Below are positions 43,041 through 53,078 of a DNA stretch of 64,000 bases, one piece after another. The notes below the pieces were generated by a model. The model saw only the letters and a program-made list of their open reading frames with translations. It ran no database searches and was not told the DNA's origin. The stretch is taken from positions 145,185 to 209,184 of the forward strand of contig CAJTEN010000002.1 in the NCBI GenBank assembly GCA_910575245.1. The letters run 5' to 3'. The DNA is from Clostridia bacterium (GTDB taxonomy: Bacteria; Bacillota; Clostridia; Lachnospirales; Lachnospiraceae). Both the position numbers and the translations under genes were made by a program. The number at the start of each line of letters is the position of its first letter. Position 1 is the first letter of the stretch.

Positions 43041-43754
43041 TTGAAAAATATGATTAAGAAGAACCAGATGATGATTACGGCACTGGCGATTATGATCGCC
43101 GTAGCAGGTTACCTGAATTTTGCAGGAACTAAAGTAACGGATGAGGACCTTATGTCAGTCAACGGCGAGATTGCCACAGACGATCTGGGCAATCTGGCAG
43201 TGGGTGAGGAGGATCCTGACTATGCTTCGCTGGCGGATCTGTCTGATGAAGATCTGGAACAGGCCTCCGGAGATATTGATAGTCTGGACACTGATGTGAC
43301 TATGGCAGTGAGCGGCGGTATTGACGAAGAACTGGCGGAAGCGCTGGCGGAAGAGCAGATGGAAGATGTACCCGGAGAGGCTGTATTTACTTCGGGAACC
43401 GTTTCGGAAATGTCAGGCGCTAAGATGCAGAAAGAGCAGACCAGGGCACAGAATAAGGAAACGCTCCTGGAGATCATCAATAATGCCAATATCAGCGATA
43501 CACAGAAGCAGGAAGCCGTAAACAGTATGATCTCCATGACAGATATTGCGGAGAAGGAGACGGCAGCGGAGATCCTGTTGGAGGCCAAAGGGTTTGAGGA
43601 TGCTATTGTAAGTATAGACGGCGAGAGTGTGGATGTGGTGGTCAATACGGCAGAACTGACAGAAGCACAGCGCGCACAGATTGAAGATATTGTGATCCGA
43701 AAGACCGGCGTGGGGGCTGAATCGATCGTTATCAGTACGGTTAACGCAAATTAA
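43041..43754 (+). CDS. spoIIIAH: Stage III sporulation protein AH
   Basis: A 237-aa protein, TTG start with GGGGAG upstream. It has one N-terminal membrane helix (MMITALAIMIAVAGYLNF) and a C-terminal YscJ/FliF-like domain (KEAAETLLEAKGFEDAIVSI-like, then VVVNTAELTEAQRAQIEDIV). In Bacillus it binds forespore SpoIIQ and so spans both membranes. Last gene of the operon; no terminator is evident right after it. Confidence 0.93.
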   Translation: MKNMIKKNQMMITALAIMIAVAGYLNFAGTKVTDEDLMSVNGEIATDDLGNLAVGEEDPDYASLADLSDEDLEQASGDIDSLDTDVTMAVSGGIDEELAEALAEEQMEDVPGEAVFTSGTVSEMSGAKMQKEQTRAQNKETLLEIINNANISDTQKQEAVNSMISMTDIAEKETAAEILLEAKGFEDAIVSIDGESVDVVVNTAELTEAQRAQIEDIVIRKTGVGAESIVISTVNAN

Positions 43755-44015
43755 GTGCATTATTTGAATTATTATGATAGAATATATGTTGCCTGTATGA
43801 AAGAAGCATTAAAAGGTAAAGATACTGCTATGGGACATTGGCAGATTGAGGAAATTTTATTGAAGCAGCCGCTGCTCACTTATCCGGGCGAGATCCGAAG
43901 GACGTGCTGGATATATGCAGCATGACAGTGGGCAGGGGTATGCTGTGCGGCAGACTATGTTCCGTTATAAAGTTTGCCGGTATATCTATGTTATAGAATC
44001 TGGAGGATAAATTAC
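43755..44015. other. Intergenic region before prfC
   Basis: 260 bases with no gene. The box TATGATAGAATA at 43773-43784 probably promotes prfC, leaving a leader of about 225 bases. No riboswitch is recognised in it. Confidence 0.5.
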
Positions 44016-45608
44016 GTGGGAAATTACGCGGAGGAGATCAACAAAAGAAGAACATTTGCGATTATATCGCATCCGGATGCAGGAAAGACAACTCTTACGG
44101 AGAAATTTCTGTTGTACGGAGGAGCGATCAATCTGGCAGGAAGTGTGAAAGGTAAAGCGACTGCAAGACATGCGGTTTCTGACTGGATGGAGATTGAGAA
44201 GGAAAGAGGTATTTCGGTTACATCGTCGGTACTGCAGTTTGAATATGACGGATTTTGTATTAATATTCTGGATACACCGGGGCATCAGGATTTCTCGGAA
44301 GATACTTACAGAACGCTGATGGCAGCAGATTCGGCGGTTATGGTCATCGATGCATCCAAGGGAGTGGAGGCGCAGACCCGTAAGCTGTTTAAGGTATGTG
44401 TCATGCGCCACATTCCTATTTTTACTTTTATCAATAAAATGGACAGGGATGCCAATGATACCTTTGAACTGCTGGATGAGATTGAGAAAGAACTGGGGAT
44501 CGCTACTTGCCCGATCAACTGGCCGATCGGTTCCGGTAAAGGGTTTAAGGGCGTCTATGAGAGGGCGAGCCGGAGTGTTATCACCTATGCAGATACGGAG
44601 AAGGGAACCAGGGAAGGACATGCTACCCGGATTCCGATAGGGGAAGATGCTATGCTGACAGAGCAGATTGGCGAGGAATACAAAGTGCAGCTTCTGGACG
44701 AGATAGAGCTGTTGGATGGCGCCAGTGCGGAATATGATCTGGAACAGATACAGGCAGGTGAGCTGACACCGGTTTTCTTCGGATCAGCGCTGACGAATTT
44801 CGGGGTGGAGATTTTTCTGCGGCATTTTTTGAAAATGACTACGACACCCCTTCCCCGTAAGGCAGATAGCGGACTGATTGATCCGGTGGAACATGATTTT
44901 TCGGCATTTGTCTTTAAGATTCAGGCGAATATGAATAAGGCGCACAGGGACAGAGTTGCTTTTATGCGTATCTGCTCAGGCAGATTCGACTCCGGTGCCG
45001 AGGTGAAGCATGTACAGAGCGGCAAGGTCATGCGTCTGTCACAGCCGCAGCAGATACTGGCGGACGAGCGTAAGATTTTAAGCGAGGCATATGCGGGAGA
45101 CATTATCGGGGTATTCGATCCGGGGATTTTTGCTATCGGGGATACGATCTGTATGCCGAAAGAACAATTTATATATGAAGGGATACCTACTTTCGCACCG
45201 GAGCATTTTGCAAGGGTACGGCAGGTAGATACGATGAAAAGAAAGCAGTTTGTGAAAGGAATCACGCAGATTGCACAGGAGGGTGCTATCCAGATCTTTC
45301 AGGAATTCAATACGGGTATGGAAGAGATCATCGTAGGTGTGGTTGGCGTACTGCAGTTTGATGTTTTGAAGTACCGGCTGGAAAACGAATATAATGTTGA
45401 GATCAGGCTGGAAAATCTCCCTTATGAACATATCCGTTGGATTGAGAATAAAGAAATTGATTTGGATAAGCTGACAGGCACTTCGGATATGAAGAAGATC
45501 AAAGATCTGAAGGGTAATCCACTCTTGTTGTTTGTAAATCAATGGAGCGTCGGTATGACACAGGAGCGGAATGAGGGATTGGTTCTGGCTGAATTCGGAC
45601 GGAATTAA
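44016..45608 (+). CDS. prfC: Peptide chain release factor 3
   Basis: A 530-aa translational GTPase. It has G1 SHPDAGKT at 18-25, G3 DTPGHQDF, G4 NKMDRD, and RF3-specific DWMEIEKERGISVTSSV. It recycles RF1/RF2 after termination. The GTG start at 44016 follows TGGAGG; the length agrees with RF3. It lies in its own unit, upstream of the transglutaminase-like gene. Confidence 0.95.
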   Translation: MGNYAEEINKRRTFAIISHPDAGKTTLTEKFLLYGGAINLAGSVKGKATARHAVSDWMEIEKERGISVTSSVLQFEYDGFCINILDTPGHQDFSEDTYRTLMAADSAVMVIDASKGVEAQTRKLFKVCVMRHIPIFTFINKMDRDANDTFELLDEIEKELGIATCPINWPIGSGKGFKGVYERASRSVITYADTEKGTREGHATRIPIGEDAMLTEQIGEEYKVQLLDEIELLDGASAEYDLEQIQAGELTPVFFGSALTNFGVEIFLRHFLKMTTTPLPRKADSGLIDPVEHDFSAFVFKIQANMNKAHRDRVAFMRICSGRFDSGAEVKHVQSGKVMRLSQPQQILADERKILSEAYAGDIIGVFDPGIFAIGDTICMPKEQFIYEGIPTFAPEHFARVRQVDTMKRKQFVKGITQIAQEGAIQIFQEFNTGMEEIIVGVVGVLQFDVLKYRLENEYNVEIRLENLPYEHIRWIENKEIDLDKLTGTSDMKKIKDLKGNPLLLFVNQWSVGMTQERNEGLVLAEFGRN

Positions 45609-45650
45609 GTGCGGATAACGTGCCGGCTGTGCTGATGAGAGGGTGTGCAT

Positions 45651-46826
45651 ATGAAAAGAACAGGTTTCTTATTAACCGGTATGCTTATTGTCACAGGGTG
45701 TCTGGCTTATGCCTGGCGGACATTGCCGCGTCAGGAAAGTGACTTATATGTACAGGAGAATCTGGGAGCGAGGCAGGAGGAGAGTGAACCTGCAGAGCAG
45801 GTGATCCAGCGGGAAAAGGAAGACGGGTATGCTTACGGCAAGCTTTCCGGGGAGAAGCAGGAATTATATCTGGAAATCAGGGATGCCCTGGTCCATTTTG
45901 AAGAGGATGTGAAATTGTCAAGCTGCGATAAAGAAGAGATTTCTCATGTTTTCCAGTGTGTGCTGAATGACCATCCGGAAATTTTCTATGTGGAAGGATA
46001 TACTTATACGGAATATACATTGGGGGATATTCTGAAGAAGATCACTTTCACGGGCTCTTATCATTACAATCAGGAAGAAATCGCAGAAAAACAGAAATTG
46101 ATAGATAGCTATGTAAACCAATGTCTGAATGGTATGCCGGAGAATGCGGATGAGTACACGAAAGTAAAGTATATCTATGAATACCTGATCCATCATACAG
46201 AATATGATGCGGCAGTGGAAGATAATCAGAACATATGCTCTGTGTTTATTGAAGGCAGATCAGTATGCCAGGGATATGCCAAGGCAACGCAGTATCTTTT
46301 GAGCAAGGCCGATGTGTTTGCTACATTGGTACTGGGGCGTGTGGTTGGCGGTGAAGGGCATGCCTGGAACCTTGTGAAGATAGATGGACAGTATTATTAT
46401 GTGGATACGACATGGGGAGACGCATCATATCAGGCGGTAGGCGGTGCGTCCGGTTATCCTGGGGAAAAGATTCCGACGATCAATTATGATTATCTGTGTG
46501 TACCGACAGAGCAGATGAATCTGACGCATACGCTGGATAATGTGGTGGATTTACCCGAATGCCATTCTATGGCGGCAAATTATTATGTGCGGGAAGGCTT
46601 CTACTTTACAGAGTGGAATGAGGAACAGGCAGGGAGGATCTTCCAGGAAGAATATGAAAAAGGCAGCGCCTATGTGACCTTAAAGTGTGCAAGCGATGCG
46701 GTGTACAGCCAGATGCAGGAGGCACTGATCGAACGGCAGGAGGTTTTCCAATATCTGGATTGTCCGGAAGGAGTGGTTTCCTATTCGGATAATGAGAAAC
46801 AATATAGTATGAGTTTTTGGCTTTAA
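45651..46826 (+). CDS. Transglutaminase-like secreted protein
   Basis: A 391-aa protein. The N-terminus has a hydrophobic signal ending in TGCLAY, a possible lipobox (Cys about residue 17). The core domain has C206 in SVCQGYAKA, H237 in GEGHAWNLV and D252 in VDTTWGD, the transglutaminase/protease triad. A helical segment precedes the domain. It probably acts outside the cell on peptides or the wall. GAGAGGG lies before the ATG. Confidence 0.85.
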   Translation: MKRTGFLLTGMLIVTGCLAYAWRTLPRQESDLYVQENLGARQEESEPAEQVIQREKEDGYAYGKLSGEKQELYLEIRDALVHFEEDVKLSSCDKEEISHVFQCVLNDHPEIFYVEGYTYTEYTLGDILKKITFTGSYHYNQEEIAEKQKLIDSYVNQCLNGMPENADEYTKVKYIYEYLIHHTEYDAAVEDNQNICSVFIEGRSVCQGYAKATQYLLSKADVFATLVLGRVVGGEGHAWNLVKIDGQYYYVDTTWGDASYQAVGGASGYPGEKIPTINYDYLCVPTEQMNLTHTLDNVVDLPECHSMAANYYVREGFYFTEWNEEQAGRIFQEEYEKGSAYVTLKCASDAVYSQMQEALIERQEVFQYLDCPEGVVSYSDNEKQYSMSFWL

Positions 46827-46929
46827 TGAGAATGGCACTAGGCAAGAATGATAAAATTTGATATACTTATTCAAGGTTAAATACCTGTGATAATATAGTG
46901 AATGGATTGTTTGGAAATAGGAGACGGAT

Positions 46930-47316
46930 ATGGAGCAGGAATTATCTAAGAATACTTACGTATTGCAGGACGATGAGAAAATAGGTACAGTCAAGATTGC
47001 GGATGATGTAGTTGCAATGATCGCGGCACTGGCTGCTACAGAGGTGGAAGGCATTGCGGCCATGAATGGGAATATGGCGAAGGAACTTCTGAGCAGAGTA
47101 GGGGTCAAGGGACTTGCTAAGGGCGCGAGGGTAGAAATATTCAATAAGAAGGTCAAGGTGGAACTGGCTATTGTGATGGAGTATGGCTTCAATATCCCTG
47201 CGACATGCCAGCGTGCACAGAGTAAGGTGAAGAGTGCGATCGAGAATATGACGGGGCTGGAAGTGACAGATGTTAATATCCGTATTGCCGGTATTAATGT
47301 ATCTAAAGATAAATAA
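46930..47316 (+). CDS. Asp23/Gls24 family envelope stress protein
   Basis: A 128-aa protein with the Asp23 core: VKIADDVVAMIAALAATEVE, then GVKGLAKGARVEIF, VELAIVMEYGFNIP, and VTDVNIRIAGINV. Proteins of this family sit at the membrane and respond to wall stress. GGAG precedes the ATG. It lies just upstream of nusB, a conserved arrangement in Clostridia and Bacilli. Confidence 0.92.
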   Translation: MEQELSKNTYVLQDDEKIGTVKIADDVVAMIAALAATEVEGIAAMNGNMAKELLSRVGVKGLAKGARVEIFNKKVKVELAIVMEYGFNIPATCQRAQSKVKSAIENMTGLEVTDVNIRIAGINVSKDK

Positions 47317-47403
47317 CGCTGCAGTTCGGCCAGGTTTGTGCGTTTACTGTGTTGATTATGTCATAGAACAGAGAAGCCGCCTGAAAAAGAATGAGGGACC
47401 AAT

Positions 47404-47799
47404 ATGAGCAGAAGAGAACTGCGGGAGCAGATATTTAAACTGTTGTTCCGTGTGGAATTTAATACGCCGGAGGATATGCCGGAACAGGAAGCATTTTTCT
47501 TTGCGCAGGAGGATGCCGCAAAGGGAGAGGATGCCGGGTATATTTCGGACAAGTATAATAGGATTTGCCAGAAGCTTCCGGAGATAGACCGGATGCTGGA
47601 CGAGAAGGCGAAGGGCTGGAATACGGCCCGGATGAGCAAGGTGGATCTGACGATTTTGAGACTGGCTGTCTATGAGATGAAATACGATGATTCCGTACCT
47701 GACCGGGTTGCGATTAATGAGGCGGTAGAGCTTGCCAAGAAATTCGGCCAGGATGCTTCGTCTGGCTTTGTTAATGGAATTCTTGCGAAATTTGCATAA
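47404..47799 (+). CDS. nusB: Transcription antitermination protein NusB
   Basis: A 131-aa helical protein. It begins SRRELREQIFKLLFRVEF and contains KVDLTILRLAVYEM and VAINEAVELAKKFG, the NusB signature. It binds boxA RNA with S10 for rRNA antitermination. It ends 17 bases before xseA. Confidence 0.93.
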   Translation: MSRRELREQIFKLLFRVEFNTPEDMPEQEAFFFAQEDAAKGEDAGYISDKYNRICQKLPEIDRMLDEKAKGWNTARMSKVDLTILRLAVYEMKYDDSVPDRVAINEAVELAKKFGQDASSGFVNGILAKFA

Positions 47800-47815
47800 A
47801 CAGACAGGTGTCAAT

Positions 47816-49027
47816 ATGCAGAATGTATATACAGTTGCACAAATCAATTCTTATATAAAAAATATGTTCACGCAGGATTATATGTTGCAGTCTATTATGG
47901 TGAAAGGTGAAGTAAGCAACTGCAAATATCATTCCTCTGGACATATTTATTTTACATTAAAGGACGCAAAAGGAACGATAGCGTGTGTTATGTTTGCATC
48001 CAGCCGCAGTGGCCTTAACTTCAAGCTGCAGGAAGGACAGCAGGTCGTAGTGGGCGGCAGTGTGGATGTCTATGAACGGGATGGCAAATATCAGCTGTAT
48101 GCAAGGCAGATCCGGCTGGATGGGGCAGGAGCGCTCTATGAGAAGTTTGAAAGGTTGAAACAGGACCTGGAAGAGCGGGGGATGTTTTCGGCACAGTATA
48201 AACAGCCGATCCCAAGGTATATTCACAGGCTTGGTGTAGTAACGGCGGCCACGGGAGCGGCCGTCAGGGATATTATTAACATTGCCGGCAGGCGTAATCC
48301 TTATGTACAGATTATTCTGTATCCTGCTATTGTCCAGGGTGAGGCAGCTCCGGAAAGTATTGTGAATGGGATCCATGCCATGGAGCATGTGGGTGTGGAT
48401 ACCATTATCGTAGGCAGGGGCGGCGGCTCTATTGAAGATTTATGGGCATTTAATGAGGAAGTGGTGGCGCAGGCTATTTTTGATAGCCCTATTCCGATTA
48501 TTTCGGCTGTAGGGCATGAGACGGATACGACTATCGCAGATTTTGTGGCAGACCTGCGGGCGCCGACGCCGTCGGCAGCCGCAGAACTGGCAGTCTATGA
48601 TATCGAACAGCTGCAGGATAAGCTGGCAGAGTATGCTTATACGATGCAGCATATGTGCCGGCGGGTGATCAGGCATTACCGTCAGGAAGTGGAGCAGTAC
48701 AGTGTGAGCATGCGGCACTTAAGCCCACTCAATACTATAAGGACCAGGAGAACACAGGCGATGTCATTGGAAGAACGGCTGCAGAATCTGATGGCGGGAC
48801 GCTTGCGGGACAGCAGACACAGATTCGCGATTTATGTGGAGCGGATGAAAGGATTGTCACCTTTGGATAAGCTGAATCAGGGCTATGCCTATGCTGCAGA
48901 TGACCAGGGAAGGACTCTTTCATCGATCGGGCAGGTTTCCGTGGGTGATCTGATGACAGTTTATGTGAAGGATGGAAGGCTGCGGGCGAAGATTACCGAT
49001 AAACGGCAGGAAGAAAATTTCAGTTAA
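47816..49027 (+). CDS. xseA: Exodeoxyribonuclease VII large subunit
   Basis: A 403-aa protein. The N-terminal OB fold (VKGEVSNCKYHSSGHIYFTL) is followed by the catalytic domain with GVVTAATGAAVRDI, IIVGRGGGSIEDLWAFNEE and SAVGHETDTTIADFVADLRA. The C-terminal part is a coiled coil that binds XseB. The start at 47816 has a weak site, AGGTG, but matches the family N-terminus. Confidence 0.95.
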   Translation: MQNVYTVAQINSYIKNMFTQDYMLQSIMVKGEVSNCKYHSSGHIYFTLKDAKGTIACVMFASSRSGLNFKLQEGQQVVVGGSVDVYERDGKYQLYARQIRLDGAGALYEKFERLKQDLEERGMFSAQYKQPIPRYIHRLGVVTAATGAAVRDIINIAGRRNPYVQIILYPAIVQGEAAPESIVNGIHAMEHVGVDTIIVGRGGGSIEDLWAFNEEVVAQAIFDSPIPIISAVGHETDTTIADFVADLRAPTPSAAAELAVYDIEQLQDKLAEYAYTMQHMCRRVIRHYRQEVEQYSVSMRHLSPLNTIRTRRTQAMSLEERLQNLMAGRLRDSRHRFAIYVERMKGLSPLDKLNQGYAYAADDQGRTLSSIGQVSVGDLMTVYVKDGRLRAKITDKRQEENFS

Positions 49028-49077
49028 GAAATTCAGCAGATACAGTCTGACAGGTTTGAGAAGAGACAGAGGTAGAT

Positions 49078-49308
49078 ATGAATCAAATGGAACAGGACAG
49101 AGAGGAACAGGAAATCTCCCTTGAGGAGGTATTTGCGCAGATTGAAGAAGTGATCGCGCATCTTGAGACAGAGGAGATAACACTGGAGGAATCTTTTCAG
49201 GAATATAGCAGAGGCATGCAGCTGCTTAAGCATTGCAACAATGCAATTGACAGAGTGGAGAAGAAGGTACTTCAGATCAATGAGAATGGTGGGTTGGATG
49301 AATTTTAA
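49078..49308 (+). CDS. xseB: Exodeoxyribonuclease VII small subunit
   Basis: A 76-aa helical protein with the XseB pattern SLEEVFAQIEEVIAHLETEE, then LEESFQEYSRGMQLLKHCN. It coats the XseA coiled coil. Its stop overlaps the ispA start by 11 bases. Confidence 0.93.
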   Translation: MNQMEQDREEQEISLEEVFAQIEEVIAHLETEEITLEESFQEYSRGMQLLKHCNNAIDRVEKKVLQINENGGLDEF

Positions 49309-50230
49309 GGAAGAACTGGATCAGAAAACAGTGAAATTGGAAGCAATGCTGCAGGGGTATCTTCCGGCGGAGGAAGGATATCGTGCTAAGGTGGCGTCAG
49401 CCATGAATTATTCGGTCATGGCAGGCGGCAAACGGCTGCGTCCGCTGATGATGGCGGAGAGCGCTGCATTATTTACGGATACTGGAGAGGTATGGGAAGA
49501 AGTTGCTGATGCGGAGAAGGCATTGCCTTTGTTTATGGCGGCGTTGGAGATGATACACAACTATTCTCTTGTGCACGATGACCTTCCGGCGATGGATAAT
49601 GATGAGTATCGCAGAGGACGTAAGACAACCCATGTTGTCTACGGAGAGGGAATGGCGGTCCTGGCGGGAGACGGCCTGCTTAATTATGCTTTTGAGACAG
49701 CGGTACGCGCATTTGCGGGAGCGGAAACGACAGAGGAGTTTCGCAGAATAGCATATGCCTTGAAAATATTGGCCGGTAAAGCCGGATTAGACGGCATGAT
49801 CGGCGGACAGTGTGCCGATCTGGAGGCTGAGGAGCTTGGCGGAAATGTGACGGGGGATATGCTTATCTATATTCATGAGCATAAAACGGCGGCTCTGATC
49901 CAGGCGGCAATGACGATAGGGGCGGTCCTGGCGGGCGCTTCCGGGGAAGAAATTGCGGCATTGGAGAGATGTGCCTATAATATTGGTATTGCTTTTCAGA
50001 TTCAGGATGATATTCTGGACGTAACAAGTTCGCTGGAAGTACTGGGCAAGCAGGTGGGCAGCGATGAGAAGAATCATAAGCTGACTTATGTTGCCATGCA
50101 TGGTTTGGAGGAGTCAAGGGGGCAGGTGGAGAAGCTGTCTGAGGAGGCAATAGCAATTCTCTCTTCTTTTCCGCACAGAAATCAGTTCCTGGAGGAACTT
50201 GTGGAACAACTGATCAGCAGGGAGAAGTAA
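49298..50230 (+). CDS. ispA: Polyprenyl (farnesyl) diphosphate synthase
   Basis: A 310-aa class I prenyltransferase with first Asp motif DDLPAMDND at 94-102 and second DDILD near 236; GGKRLRP at 43-49 binds IPP. Features near the first motif fit farnesyl or geranyl diphosphate synthase. The start at 49298 agrees with the family. Its place next to dxs supports isoprenoid supply for quinones, undecaprenyl carriers or tRNA modification. Confidence 0.92.
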   Translation: MNFKEELDQKTVKLEAMLQGYLPAEEGYRAKVASAMNYSVMAGGKRLRPLMMAESAALFTDTGEVWEEVADAEKALPLFMAALEMIHNYSLVHDDLPAMDNDEYRRGRKTTHVVYGEGMAVLAGDGLLNYAFETAVRAFAGAETTEEFRRIAYALKILAGKAGLDGMIGGQCADLEAEELGGNVTGDMLIYIHEHKTAALIQAAMTIGAVLAGASGEEIAALERCAYNIGIAFQIQDDILDVTSSLEVLGKQVGSDEKNHKLTYVAMHGLEESRGQVEKLSEEAIAILSSFPHRNQFLEELVEQLISREK

Positions 50231-50295
50231 AGGATATGGTAACAGTGAGGCCCAAGGCTGATCTGTTGCAGGATATACCACGCTGGAGGTTTAAT

Positions 50296-52182
50296 ATGCT
50301 ATTAGAGAAAATCGAACAGGCGAATGACATTAAACAGATTGCAGAAAGTGATTATGGCGTACTGGCACAGGAGATCAGAGAGTTTTTGATCCGGTCCATC
50401 AGTGAGACAGGAGGACATCTGGGCTCTAATCTGGGCGCAGTGGAATTGACCATGGCACTGCATCTTTTTCTGAACCTGCCGGAGGATAAGATTATCTGGG
50501 ATGTAGGGCATCAGTCCTACACCCATAAAATTTTGACAGGAAGAAGAGACGGCTTCGTTAATTTACGTAAATTTGGAGGCATAAGTGGTTTTCCGAAGCG
50601 GAAAGAAAGTGAATGTGACTGTTTCGATACCGGACACAGTTCCACCTCTGTCTCAGCAGGATTGGGTATGGTCAAAGCGAGAGATATCCGGGGTGAGAAG
50701 AATACGATTATATCAGTGATCGGCGACGGTTCGCTGACCGGCGGTATGGCATATGAAGCGCTCAATAATGCCTCCAGGCTGGAAACTAATTTTATTATTG
50801 TATTAAATGACAACAACATGTCTATATCGGAGAATGTGGGCGGTGTATCCAAATATCTGAATAACATCAGAACTGCTGATATGTATCTGGATCTGAAGGA
50901 AGGAGTCTATAATTCTCTTCATGGTAAATCCAAGTATGGAGACAAGGTGGTATCCCGGATCAGGCGTGCCAAGAGCAGCTTCAAGCATCTGGTAGTGCCG
51001 GGAATGCTTTTTGAGGATATGGGAATTACCTATCTGGGACCGGTGGACGGGCATAATATTTCTGCAATAGTCCATCTTCTCGGGGAGGCCAGGAAGATCA
51101 GGGGAGCTGTACTTCTGCATGTTATCACCCAGAAGGGAAAAGGGTATGCACCGGCGGAGAGACATCCTGCCAGGTTTCACGGGGCGGAGCCATTTGATAT
51201 TGAGACAGGGATTCCCAGCAAGCCGCAGTGTAAGGCTAATTATACGGATATTTTCTCCACGGTTATGTGTAAGCTTGGGCAGCGTGAGGAACAGGTGGTG
51301 GCGATCACAGCCGCCATGCCGGATGGAACCGGGCTGAAACGTTTCCGGAATATGTATCCGGACCGGTTCTTTGATGTGGGTATTGCGGAAGAACATGCGG
51401 TAACGTTTGCAGCCGGGCTGGCAGCCGGAGGGCTCAGGCCCATCGTGGCGATTTATTCCTCCTTTTTACAGAGAGCTTACGATCAGATTCTGCACGATGT
51501 ATGTCTTCAGAATCTTCCGGTTATTTTTGCCATTGACAGAGCGGGTCTGGTAGGCAGTGACGGCGAGACCCATCAGGGGATCTTCGATCTTTCGTATCTG
51601 TCATCCATACCTAATATGCATATTATGGCGCCTAAGAATAAATGGGAACTTTCCGATATGATGAAATTTGCGCTTGCTTCCGCTATGCCGATAGCAATTC
51701 GCTATCCGCGGGGAGAAGCTTTTGACGGACTGAGAGATAACCGTGCGCCTGTGGAATACGGCAGGAGTGAGGCTATTTATGAGGAAGAGGATATTATGCT
51801 GTTTGCTGTGGGCAGCATGGTAAAGGTTGCCCTGGAGGTGCGGGGACAGCTTAAGGAGAGAGGTTATTCCTGCTCTCTGACGAATGCGCGGTTTGTGAAG
51901 CCGATAGATGAACAGGCAGTCAGGGATGCCTGCAGAGAGCATCGGCTGATCGTGACCATGGAAGAAAATGTGGCAAGCGGTGGTTACGGTGAGAAGGTGA
52001 GAGCGTATGTGGATGAGATCGGTGCAGATGTGAAGGTGATCAATATAGCGGTTCCGGATGAATATGTGGAACATGGCAATGTAGAACTGTTGAAGCGTGA
52101 GATTGGAATCGATGCCGATTCCATTGTGTTGAAGATTATGACCTGTTATGTGTCTATGGCAGGGGAGAAAACTAACATATGA
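50296..52182 (+). CDS. dxs: 1-deoxy-D-xylulose-5-phosphate synthase
   Basis: A 628-aa TPP enzyme starting the MEP pathway. It has GHLGSNLGAVELT, the TPP motif GDGSLTGGMAYEALNN, GIAEEHAVTFAAG (catalytic Glu), and DRAGLVGSDGETHQG. The start at 50296 follows GGAGG at proper spacing; an upstream in-frame ATG at 50236 gives an unneeded extension. It overlaps tlyA by 4 bases (ATGA). Confidence 0.94.
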   Translation: MLLEKIEQANDIKQIAESDYGVLAQEIREFLIRSISETGGHLGSNLGAVELTMALHLFLNLPEDKIIWDVGHQSYTHKILTGRRDGFVNLRKFGGISGFPKRKESECDCFDTGHSSTSVSAGLGMVKARDIRGEKNTIISVIGDGSLTGGMAYEALNNASRLETNFIIVLNDNNMSISENVGGVSKYLNNIRTADMYLDLKEGVYNSLHGKSKYGDKVVSRIRRAKSSFKHLVVPGMLFEDMGITYLGPVDGHNISAIVHLLGEARKIRGAVLLHVITQKGKGYAPAERHPARFHGAEPFDIETGIPSKPQCKANYTDIFSTVMCKLGQREEQVVAITAAMPDGTGLKRFRNMYPDRFFDVGIAEEHAVTFAAGLAAGGLRPIVAIYSSFLQRAYDQILHDVCLQNLPVIFAIDRAGLVGSDGETHQGIFDLSYLSSIPNMHIMAPKNKWELSDMMKFALASAMPIAIRYPRGEAFDGLRDNRAPVEYGRSEAIYEEEDIMLFAVGSMVKVALEVRGQLKERGYSCSLTNARFVKPIDEQAVRDACREHRLIVTMEENVASGGYGEKVRAYVDEIGADVKVINIAVPDEYVEHGNVELLKREIGIDADSIVLKIMTCYVSMAGEKTNI

Positions 52183-53075
52183 AAGAGAGACTTGATGTCA
52201 TCCTTGTAAAACAGGGATTTGCTTCTTCCAGAGAGAAAGCCAAGGCACTGTTGATGGCTGGGAACGTCTTCGTGGACGGGCAGCGGGAGGACAAAGCCGG
52301 AACGGCCTTCGATGAGGGCAAGATTCATATAGAAGTAAAAGGAAACAGCATGAAATATGTAAGCCGCGGCGGATTGAAATTGGAGAAGGCAATGGAACAG
52401 TTTCCGATCGTGCTTGCACATACGGTTTGTATGGATATCGGCGCCTCTACAGGCGGATTTACAGACTGCATGCTGCAGAACGGGGCAGAACGGGTGTATG
52501 CCGTCGATGTAGGGCATGGACAGCTGGCATGGAAGCTGCGCAGTGATGAGCGGGTAGTCTGTATGGAGAGGACTAATTTTCGCTATGTGACACCGGAAGA
52601 TATCGGCCAGAAGATTGATTTCGCATCCGTGGACGTTTCTTTTATCTCTTTGACGAAGATTCTGATTCCGGCCAGAAATCTGCTGAAACCGCAAGGCCAT
52701 ATGGTATGCCTTATCAAACCGCAGTTTGAGGCAGGCAGAGATAAAGTGGGGAAAAAGGGAGTCATCCGGGATTCTGCGGTACATGAGGAAGTAATCCGCA
52801 AGGTGGTAGACTATTCTGATCTGGCCGGATTTGCAGTAAAAGGACTGACTTATTCACCGATCAAGGGACCGGAGGGAAATATAGAGTATCTGATCTACCT
52901 GGAAAAGAGAATGGATATTACAGAAGAAATCAGGGAGATGTCGGAAGCTTGTGCGGAAAGTGTGCTTCGCAGGATCATAGAAGAGAAGAGCGGTGCGGCA
53001 TATGGACCGGATATGGAGAAGATAATTCTTTCTGTTGTATCTGATGCGCATAGCGCTCTGGATGAGGCAAGATAG
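52179..53075 (+). CDS. tlyA: TlyA-family rRNA (cytidine-2'-O)-methyltransferase
   Basis: A 298-aa protein. The N-terminal S4 domain (RLDVILVKQGFASSREKAKA) is followed by an FtsJ-like SAM domain with DIGASTGGFTDCMLQNGAER. Family members methylate ribosomal RNA in both subunits. It is coupled to dxs and lies before nadK, the usual order in Clostridia. Confidence 0.92.
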   Translation: MKERLDVILVKQGFASSREKAKALLMAGNVFVDGQREDKAGTAFDEGKIHIEVKGNSMKYVSRGGLKLEKAMEQFPIVLAHTVCMDIGASTGGFTDCMLQNGAERVYAVDVGHGQLAWKLRSDERVVCMERTNFRYVTPEDIGQKIDFASVDVSFISLTKILIPARNLLKPQGHMVCLIKPQFEAGRDKVGKKGVIRDSAVHEEVIRKVVDYSDLAGFAVKGLTYSPIKGPEGNIEYLIYLEKRMDITEEIREMSEACAESVLRRIIEEKSGAAYGPDMEKIILSVVSDAHSALDEAR

Positions 53076-53078
53076 GAA

